From Rhizomys pruinosus (Eukaryota; Chordata; Mammalia; Rodentia; Spalacidae): a stretch of DNA of 64,000 nucleotides. The notes under the pieces were generated by a model that worked only from the letters and a program-made list of their open reading frames with translations, had not been told where the DNA came from and did no database searches. The stretch is from contig VZQC01000286.1 of assembly GCA_009823505.1 (NCBI GenBank), positions 630,798-694,797 of the forward strand, given 5' to 3'. This document shows positions 56,107-64,000 of the stretch, piece by piece (positions within the stretch are counted from its first letter, which is position 1; each line of letters begins with the position of its first letter). Both the position numbers and the translations under genes were made by a program.

Positions 56107-57130
56107 TAAAATATTTTTATTTGAGCATTTGTACAACTCAATACAATATGTTCCCAATTAACCAAATTTCCATCAATGCCCCAACTACTTTCATCCCCCA
56201 TCAAAACCCATGCATTACAACATCCAAACTAAACCCTATCCAGCCAAGCTCCCAAACCCAGAACGTAGTCCTTCTGGACAAATAGATCCACTGGAGTCCA
56301 GTCAGCATATCTACGAATCCCCCAGTAAAGGCATATTCTTTCTCCCACAATAATACTCAGTGTATTTTAGTTTTCAGTTCAGGGTCATTCCCCCACCCAC
56401 TTCGCTTGCTTTGAGATCTTGTCCCAGTTGACATGAGTCCCATGTCTACATTGCCACAGGTTTACATGTGAAGCTTAAGGTAAATTTTAAGTCACTTCCT
56501 CTCTATGTTCATGCACCAACCCGGGTCGTATAAACGTTCTGCCCTCTTCTGCAATGATCTGAGCCGTGGGTAGGTGAGGTTGAATATCAATATCGGGGCT
56601 CCATCCAGTGATACATACTCTGAGAGATTCCATTCTTTGGATGTTGACTATTTTTGGCCTTCTGTTTGCCTCACAACGCCTATTGTGGAATCTTTACTGG
56701 TGAGAACTGAGTGGTGTGCTCGTTTTCTCTCTGCCCCTCAGTCCAAGTGTAAAGGTTCAACTGTACCTGTGTCTCATAGGTTTGAGCATCTTTCAAATGT
56801 ACATTCTCTGTGTCTAATCAATTGTGAGATCCTGCAGCAGCCTCCAACTTTTGCAAAGAGAAGCTTCTTAGATGAGTCAGGTAAAGTATGCTTGTCTGTA
56901 AATATAAGAGTCTATAGTTAGTGTATGGTAAGAAATGTCATTTGTTCTAGAGATATGACCAATAGGTTTTTCTTTAGGCTCTATGTCCTCTACAGCCCTG
57001 TGCATTTGAAACTGAGTTTATAGTGGGTCTCATGGGTTCACTCCCACAGAGAGGGCTAAAAGTCCAATTAGATAGCTGTTTGAGCAATCCGTCCAGACAG
57101 CAGTGCCTCCACTGCAGTAATAGAGGTGGT
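56107..57130 (-). mobile_element. LINE-1-like 3' UTR, uncertain (copy C)
   Basis: Counterpart of 40,190-41,200. Confidence 0.4.
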
Positions 57131-57471
57131 TTGCTGGGCAGCTCACATTATCTAGCATAATGAATGCTTAACTTCTGATAGAAAAGTTGCAGGTCATTTC
57201 CTGCTTTGTCTAAGTCCTATCCCTGAAGCATGTCCTGTTTGTACAATAGGTCCTTATTTTGCTATTCTGGTAGATAATAAAAAGCTTGGAGAAGCCGACT
57301 TTGTTTTGAGATCACTTGGATCACTCGTGCGCAACCATGTCAAATGTAGGTAGCTCCCTGTCTTGCACGGGTGTTCCTTGCCACACTGCTAACCAGGTTG
57401 TTCAACCAGTGCACTAATGTTCAGAAAGTGTATGTGAATTTCTCGTGGGGTCTTGGGGTCATCCATCACAA

Positions 57472-58065
57472 CCATTGAATGGACAATGAAAATGTGTTAC
57501 AAATCTGCACAATTGGAGTACTACTCAGAAGTAAGAAAAAGATGAATAATGAAATGTCAAGTAAATGGATGGAACGAGAAATAGTTTTCTGAGTGAAGTA
57601 ATATGAGGACAGAAAACCAGGCAATGTATGTTCCTCCTCATTTGCGGATTGTAGCACCAGTCCCCTTAGGTTAGTATATGTCCTGATGTAACCACGGGAG
57701 CCAGGAGAATGGAAGGAAACATGGAGGTAAAGGAAAAGAAAATCCCCAAAAGGGGGGCAGTAAGGAACAGATGTTACAAGGGAGGCAATGAGGGCCGGGA
57801 GGTTTGGGTTGGGAGGAGAGGAGAGTGGAGATAAATGGGGGGGTATGATGGGAGTGGCGGAGGAGATGAGAAGGGGAGGGTGGGAATGATGGGGGTGCTA
57901 GGACTGAGGAGGGAAGAGGGGGTTGATAAGGGAAGAAGAAAGAATAGAGATGATGAACTTGAGAGGCTAGGAAAACCCAGAGTTGTGATGCAGGGATAAC
58001 GGAAAAATTGACATTAAAGAAGTAAAAAGCAACAAACAAAAAATATTTGTCAGCCCACAAAGAAC
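57472..58065 (+). mobile_element. LINE-1 ORF2 end and G-rich 3' UTR (copy C)
   Basis: Counterpart of 41,515-42,115. The G-rich tract is at about 57,745-57,930. The minus-strand frame across it (57,671-58,060) is an artefact of the C-rich complement. Confidence 0.85.
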
Positions 58066-58085
58066 CTAATGGTACAACAGTGTTA

Positions 58086-58346
58086 TTCCACTCTTTCTTA
58101 ATTTCATTACGTAATGTATTAGTTTTTATGTGTATGAGTGTACGGTCATGCTGTGTAGGTTGTGCACTGGGGTCCTGCAGTGTTGTGGGGGTTAGAAGAG
58201 GACATCAGAGGTTTCGCCGGTAAACTGAAGTTAAAGATTGTGTCTCAGCACCAAGTGGGTGCTGGGGAATCGAACCCGGGTCATCTGCAAGAGCAGACGT
58301 TGCGCTTAACTGCTAGGCCATCTCTCCAGCCCCGGTATTTCACTCT
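58086..58346 (-). mobile_element. B3 SINE (copy C)
   Basis: Counterpart of 42,122-42,379, with its own set of small indels. Confidence 0.9.
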
Positions 58347-59549
58347 TTATATTCAGGAAATGGATCTGTTTTGGCTTCAAATTGTAGCAAGTGTAACTTG
58401 CCCTGTCCAAGTGGGTCATTCATGCCATCAATATTGGGATGATCAAAGTTCTTGGCGGGCCTGTGAAATATCGCAATAGCACGCCCACTGGGAGGTAGAG
58501 GACTGACAGTGAATCTGCTGGGTCATTTGCAGCTTTGTCAATTACAAATCAAAATGATACTTCTGTATCTCAATACTTGAATTTTTGTGGTGAATGCATA
58601 ACTCCAGTTTCATTGTAAGCTCTCTCTCTCTCCACAACTATCAAAGGAAAGTTTAGCCCAGACCTAAGCCCTGTTCCGGTGAATGTCAGATCCCTGGGAA
58701 ATACAGCAAGAATTAGAAGTTGCTAGGATGTATTGACATTTGATGGCCTTGTCAGACATCACTTCATTTCCTCTAAACACTTTGGAGGTTGTCCTTGTAT
58801 TTTAAGATTATTATCTAAATTTTGGATTCTGGTTGTACCTGAAAGGTTAATATATCTGCATTGTAAAGCCAGTTTTGCTTTGAAATGAAGGAGATTAAAT
58901 AAGCTGTCCCAGAGGACTGAAGAACCAACCCAGTGTTCGCCAAATTGCTACACATTTCTAATTGAATAACCATCCATCTTATTTCTCAAAAAAACAATTG
59001 TTGCACTGTGTTTACCAAATCTTTAGATCTCATTCATCATCCTTCCACTGACCCTTTCTTAGAACTTGTATTTGATATGAGCTTAACACACAATAAGTTT
59101 TGAATTAATTTTGTGTAAAAAGGGAAAATAATGTATTTCTGACCTAATCACAATTCCAAGTAGTATTCCCCAAATATCAAGAAACTTCTTTGTAAGAATT
59201 CATGACAACTTTCCATATAACATAAAACACGAAGAACAGAAATTGCTAGATAATTTAATATTTACCAGATGTATCAGTGGGATTGCACGTACAATGTGGA
59301 ATGTAATATATTAAGCATAGATGACCTCTTTTTGATCTAGTACAGCAAATGTTACTTGTAGTGCACATGGAATTTCCATCCATGCAAAGCATGTGAGACT
59401 ATGAGATTCACTCAGTTAGGTCTTCTTTCTCTTTGTTTGCTCTTTTATTGTGTTTTTAAAAAAGTTATCATTCCCATAGTGTGTGTTCAACACATAGATT
59501 GCCATGTCCTCCTGGCTCCCCATTTTATTCATAGAAGTTTGTATTTTTT
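58347..59549. other. Unassigned core of the triplicated unit (copy C)
   Basis: Matches 42,380-43,574. The first 640 bases look identical in all three copies. Confidence 0.6.
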
Positions 59550-59798
59550 TCTTTTGTTTATAATTTTACCATGATGTTCAAGATTGTGTGTATGAGTGTA
59601 TTTTTCATGCATATGTGAATGGGTCAGTGCAACCATGTTGTGCAATACTCAGTGAGTCTAGCGAGTCAGAAAAGGGTGTCAAATCCACTGAAACTGGAAT
59701 TACTGAGTGAGTTAGCCACCATTGGTGCGGGGATTTGAACCCGGGTCCTCTGCAAGAGCGTCAGTGTTCTTAACCACTGAGGCCATATCTCCAGCCCC
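59550..59798 (-). mobile_element. B3 SINE (copy C)
   Basis: Counterpart of 43,575-43,819; box-B complement 'gaacccgggtcctctgcaag' is kept. Confidence 0.88.
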
Positions 59799-60496
59799 AA
59801 TTTTTCACTTCTTTAAAATAAAAAGTTCAAGTTTAAATATGAGGAACAGTATGAGGAGTACACCCAAGATATTTAAATAACACTGCACAGGCTATGCTCT
59901 ATCCTAATGCCCCCAGCCCAATTCATATTAATTTTCAAGACCAATGGGCACTGAACATTCCTACTGCCATGTGTGCACATTAATTATGGCAAGCCTTCAA
60001 TTTTATTAGGAAATGGTGCCAAAAAGCACTTGTGATTTGTACAGATACATACGTGGAATGTGAGAGGGACACTTGGAAACCTGCTATTGTAATTCACAAC
60101 ACGGAAGGATGCTTTTTTTCTTTATATAGCACAGCAAAAGTTTTTCAATTGGAATAAACACACTTAGGTTGCCCTTGGTGGTAGAAAAGTTGTTTTTTTT
60201 TTCATTTCATGAGTGTGAGTGAGCCAAGAAAACATAATAACCACATATAACCATAGATACATGGCTACGCTGTTCCCCCATTCTTGATACTGGAGTGTGC
60301 AGCAGGCTTGAGCAGAAAACACAGTGAAACACTTTTCCTAAGGACATGTTTATTTTATTTTTTTTAACAGGTCAAATCACTGATGTAATGTAGATACAAA
60401 ACCCGTGAAGAAAATACTAACTAACAAATCAATTCCAATAAAAATATAAAAGTGATTATCCATCATGCTCAAGATAGAGATAATTTTCTTTTTTAA
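59799..60496. other. Unassigned sequence (copy C)
   Basis: Counterpart of 43,820-44,504. Between about 60,240 and 60,370 it is closer to copy A than copy B is. Confidence 0.45.
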
Positions 60497-60854
60497 ACAG
60501 TTTTATAATTGAGCTTTGTTGCATTTCATACATCATTTGCCAATTCAGTTTCAGGCATATTTCCCTTTCCCCCCCCCACCCCCACCCCATCCCGATAATG
60601 CAATCTGCCATAACTGTCCTGCATCGTTCTCTCAGTTTTTTTTTTCATTTTTTTAGCTATAAGTGATAAGCCATGAGTAAAAACATCCTTCAGTAAAACC
60701 AATTTGCAGGCTGTGTGTCCATCACTCCCACAGCCCCACCTTCCAGCGGGGGGTGGAGGGCTGTATGTTTCAATCAAGTTGATCAAATGAGTGTCCCAAC
60801 TACATTGCTGTAGTTTTCAACATTCTCCACAATCGCAGCCCTTACAGTCTACCA
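60497..60854 (-). mobile_element. LINE-1-type 3' UTR, broken off (copy C)
   Basis: Same truncation point as in copy B, then the B/C-specific sequence to about 61,225. Confidence 0.6.
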
Positions 60855-61225
60855 TGTTTATTTTTATGTATGCGTTACTTATTCTTCCAAAGATGAGATA
60901 TGTCCAGAAGCTTCACATGATTAGGGGAGCTGGTGGTAATTTGGAGTCCTGATCAGTCTACAGGATTCTGCCTTCAGCTCGTTAAAAGCGTTCTTTTTCA
61001 CTTCCTTGGCAGTTTAACTCGCTGCAGGGTCAGAAGAGATGGGCATGTTCTTCTTCAGATCAGAATACTCCACCATCAAGATTTTCTATTTTCTACTTTA
61101 GGCATGCTGTGTATTGACATACTAGAAGAAATGTTTCTTTATCCAGATAAAGAAAGAGTTTATTGTGGACAGCTAAATTAAGTGAGCATTAGTTATGGTT
61201 TATTGAGGGGGGGTTGGTCAGACTG
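60855..61225. other. Unassigned sequence specific to copies B and C
   Basis: Counterpart of 50,403-50,775. Nothing recognised. Confidence 0.45.
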
Positions 61226-61227
61226 GG

Positions 61228-62996
61228 TACACATAATTAATTACTTATTTATTTATTTATTTATTTTTTTTTATTTATTTATTTTTAACAAATCTAGACC
61301 CATGTTCCACCCATTCCCCCACCTGCCCAAGCTAATGCATTCTGCCAAAACATGCTTTTCATCTCTTAGTCTTTCGCAATATGTTCCATGTGGAAATTGA
61401 CTGGTTTGAGCAGAAGTTCACTGTTGCAGTCAGTTTTTTGATGCAGTCTTGTCTGTTGTGTGTTGTTGTTTGTTTGTTGTTGTTGTGGTTTCCAAGATTA
61501 ACGCCCAACTGCGTTGGACAAAAGCTCAGGGGGGCCTACACAAGGAAATACTTAAAACTAGGTAATGGGGGGGCACTAGCACCTACATATGAGGGATACC
61601 ATTGTCGTGTTGTTTTTCTGGGACTCTGTTCTTCACTAGCATGATGTCCTCGAGCTCCAGCCATGTTCCCTGCAAAGCTCTGATGTCGATCTTTCTTCGT
61701 TAAAACTGCTCGCATAGACTCAAATTGATGTAGATGTACCGGGACATTTTCTCTATCCACTCCGTCAGTGAGGGGCATTTTAGGTTGGTTCCAGCTCCTT
61801 GCTATGTGAAGAGAGCTGTAATAACAGTGGCCTGCATTTCATCTCTGTGGTGCAATAATTGTAGGTACATCCCCAGGAGTGGTTGGTATGGCTGGGTCGG
61901 GTGCAAGTTCATTCCAAGTCTTCCAAGGGTTCTCCACACTGCTTTCCATAGTGGCTGTAGAGTTTACATTCCCAGCAGCAGTGATGAGGGTTCCCCTTGC
62001 CCCACAACCTCTCCAGCCACAGTTGGGTATCAATCTTTTTCTGATCATAGCCAGTGTTACTGGAGTAAGATGAAACTTTAAAGTGGTTTTCATTTGCATT
62101 TCCCGTTAATGATTAATGAGGTTGAACATTTCTTGAGGTGTTTCTCAGACATCTCTATTTCTCACTTTTGAAGTCTCTGTTCAGTTTCTTGCTCCATCTA
62201 TTGAGTGGGTCATTTGTTTTTCTTTTTGCTTTGTTTTTTGAGTAGTTTATATATTCTGGAAATCAATGCTTTGTCCAGATGTATCTGCAAGTGAAGGTTT
62301 CCTCCTCCCACTCTTGGATTTTCTCTTCACTTCCTTGATGTTTCTTTTGATGTACAGAAGATTGGATTTGATGAGGTCCCATTTTGTCCAAGTTTATTTT
62401 CGACCTTAATATTTTTTGCTCAGCTGCTGTCTGATTTTCGGAAGTCTGTCCTTGTTTCCTACGCGGATGTCTTTTATTCTGCTGCCAACTTTTTTCTTCT
62501 AACACCTTCATAGTGTGGGTTTCACGTGAGGTCTTTAATCCATCTGGAGTTGACTTTTGTGACAGGGGTGAGAGGTAAGGGGTTTAATTTCATTCTTCTT
62601 ACAAGTGGTGATCCAGTTTTGTGCCAAAACCACTTGTGACGATGCTGTCCTTTTCCTCATTGTGTTTCTTGGCCCCCTTGTCAAATATAATGTTGCTGAA
62701 ATTGTAGGTGCTCAGATTTGGATCTTCGGTGTTGTTGCCATTGGGTCAACAAGTCTGTTTTTGTGCCAGTACCAGGCTATTTTTATGACTATAGCCCTGT
62801 AGTAGAGTTTGAAATCTGGTATAGGATCCCCCCTGTTTGCTTCTTTTCACTCAGGGTTGTTTGGCTATTCGGGGGCCGTTTGTTTTTCCAAATGAATTGG
62901 AAAAACTTTTTTTCCAAGCCTTGAAGAAACTCGTGGGGATTTGATTGGGATTGCGTTAAATCTATATTAGAGTTTTGGTAAAATGGACATTTTACC
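61228..62996 (-). mobile_element. LINE-1, 3' UTR and C-terminal ORF2, frameshifted (copy C)
   Basis: Counterpart of 50,776-52,545. The ORF2 frame is cut into pieces of at most 82 codons (for example 62,263-62,511 and 62,789-62,998) by many one- or two-base indels that are absent from copy B. Such a density of indels with few substitutions fits uncorrected long-read sequence better than decay. Confidence 0.93.
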
Positions 62997-63032
62997 AAAT
63001 ATGTAATTAATTTACCAATTAATTACATATTT
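62974..63032. repeat. Overlapping palindromes at LINE-1 junction (copy C)
   Basis: Same pair of palindromes as at 52,523-52,581, with no change. Confidence 0.9.
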
Positions 63033-63049
63033 AATTGCCAGAACAGAGA

Positions 63050-63665
63050 GGGAGCTAGGGGAGAAGTAGGGTATGAATAGACTACCAAACCTAACAGATT
63101 TGCTCTAAAACATGGGCCTTTCATCAGAGAAAAGCAAACCAAAGCTATATTGAAAGTCCATCTTTCCACTGACCTAATGGCAGTCATTAAGAAAAGAATA
63201 AATATAAATGGTGGCAAGTATGTGAACATAATGGGAACTAATAGTGGGATTATAAAGTAATCCAACCACTATGGGACTTATTATGGAGGTTCCTCAAAAA
63301 ACTACTAAATTTGGTCTTCCATATTACTTGCCTATACTACTAAAGGGCTCGATGTCAACATATCAGAGAAGCACTTGCACATCAATCAATTTATTGCAGC
63401 GCTATTCATAGTAGCTAAGATATGGAGCTGATTTAGGTATCCGAGAATAGAGTTAGATAAAGAGAAATGTGGTATACTTACACAATGGAGTATTTTTCAG
63501 TCACAAAGAAGAACAAGTTGCTACCTTGCAGGAAAATGGGTACAATTTGACATAGGCATATTCCATGAATTAAACTAGTCCCAAAGAGCATATGCTATGT
63601 CTGCTATGTGATTCATAGATTTTACAGAAATACAAAAAATAATGGTTATGTACATATGCCATGAA
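63050..63665 (+). mobile_element. Older LINE-1 ORF2 end (copy C)
   Basis: Counterpart of 52,600-53,205. It keeps a more canonical 'acttacacaatggagtattt' where B reads 'atagacacgatggaaatttt', so here C looks more correct than B. Confidence 0.8.
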
Positions 63666-63678
63666 GTAGAATTTAAGG

Positions 63679-63822
63679 GTCTGGAGAAATGTCTCAATAG
63701 CGAAGAACACTGAGTACTCTTGCAGAGGACCTGGCTCAATGCCCAGACCTACATGGCAGCTAAACAACTGTATATAACTAACTCCAGTTCCACCAGGCAT
63801 CTGAGACCCTCTTTCTGAACCT
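63679..63822 (+). mobile_element. B2/B3-like SINE, old (copy C)
   Basis: Counterpart of 53,219-53,360, with several added bases. The remaining 63,823-64,000 matches 53,361-53,531 and holds nothing recognised. Confidence 0.85.
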
Positions 63823-64000
63823 ATTCTCTGGAATATTATCACACGATATAAGAGTAAATGTCTATGTGGCCCTGGCCCTTGATTTGTGTTCCTGCCTGGA
63901 TGTATACTCTTTGAGTACAGGCCTGCCCAGAAGAAAATAGTCAAAATCACATGGAAACACTCTGTGGGCAAAAGGGCAGTGGCCTGGCTGAATCAACTAC

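Larger units (their letters stand above)
55684..64000. repeat. Composite repeat unit, copy C (runs off window)
   Basis: Matches copy B along its whole length in the window and copy A up to 60,854. Indel noise is present but at different positions from B, which fits independent read errors rather than inherited changes. Confidence 0.93.

Noticed and set aside
57671..58060. 129-codon proline-rich minus-strand frame
   Set aside because: Complement of the G-rich LINE-1 3' UTR tract in noisy copy C. The same frame is not kept in copies A and B.
39767..64000. Tandem gene cluster or CRISPR-like array
   Set aside because: The repeat unit is 5-10 kb of dead retrotransposon and unassigned sequence. 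There are no short regular repeats and spacers, and no shared open frame survives in all copies.

Overview
The window is nuclear DNA from a muroid rodent. It carries B1, B2/B3, B4 (ID-B1) and ID-type SINEs, rodent-type LINE-1 3' untranslated regions, MaLR-like LTRs and old hAT-type DNA transposon remnants. These are set in AT-rich sequence with (CA)n, (GT)n, (TTTC)n and (TTCC)n microsatellites. The youngest SINEs are a B3-type family with intact CpGs and perfect target-site duplications; this does not look like house mouse, where I know B3 as an old family. I cannot name the species. I find no convincing protein-coding gene, rRNA, functional tRNA, CRISPR array or bacterial feature. Long open frames are LINE-1 ORF2 remnants, frames read through N runs, simple repeats, or SINE sequence.

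Layout. 0-9 kb: a B3 SINE, an old LTR-like element split by a B1 whose tail became a large (TTTC)n repeat with a 194-N gap, several LINE-1 3' ends, and a LINE-1 that changes strand at about 7,430. 9-32 kb: mostly unassigned AT-rich DNA dotted with SINEs (a cluster at 18.7-20.2 kb), LINE-1 3' ends, a MER5-like remnant, a MaLR-like LTR, and a perfect 133-bp inverted repeat at 21,464-21,772. 32-36 kb: a mosaic of LINE-1 pieces in both orientations with a 477-N gap. 36-39.7 kb: more LINE-1, a B2 with a B1 nested inside it, and a second MaLR-like LTR.

39.7-64 kb: one composite unit appears three times in direct orientation. Copy A runs from about 39,767 to 44,860. Copy B starts at 45,186 and copy C at 55,684. 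B and C each begin with the same bases immediately after a single N. B and C match until the window ends, with C at 64,000 corresponding to B near 53,530. Blocks identical in all copies alternate with blocks dense in one-base insertions and deletions. I read this mainly as gap filling with uncorrected long-read sequence, possibly on top of a real duplication. Gene content, copy number and reading frames to the right of 45,185 should be treated with caution.

The features do not form a working pathway. The window is a gene-poor, repeat-rich interval whose history is nested retrotransposon insertion. The items most worth follow-up are the perfect inverted repeat, the triplicated unit, and the young B3-type SINE family.
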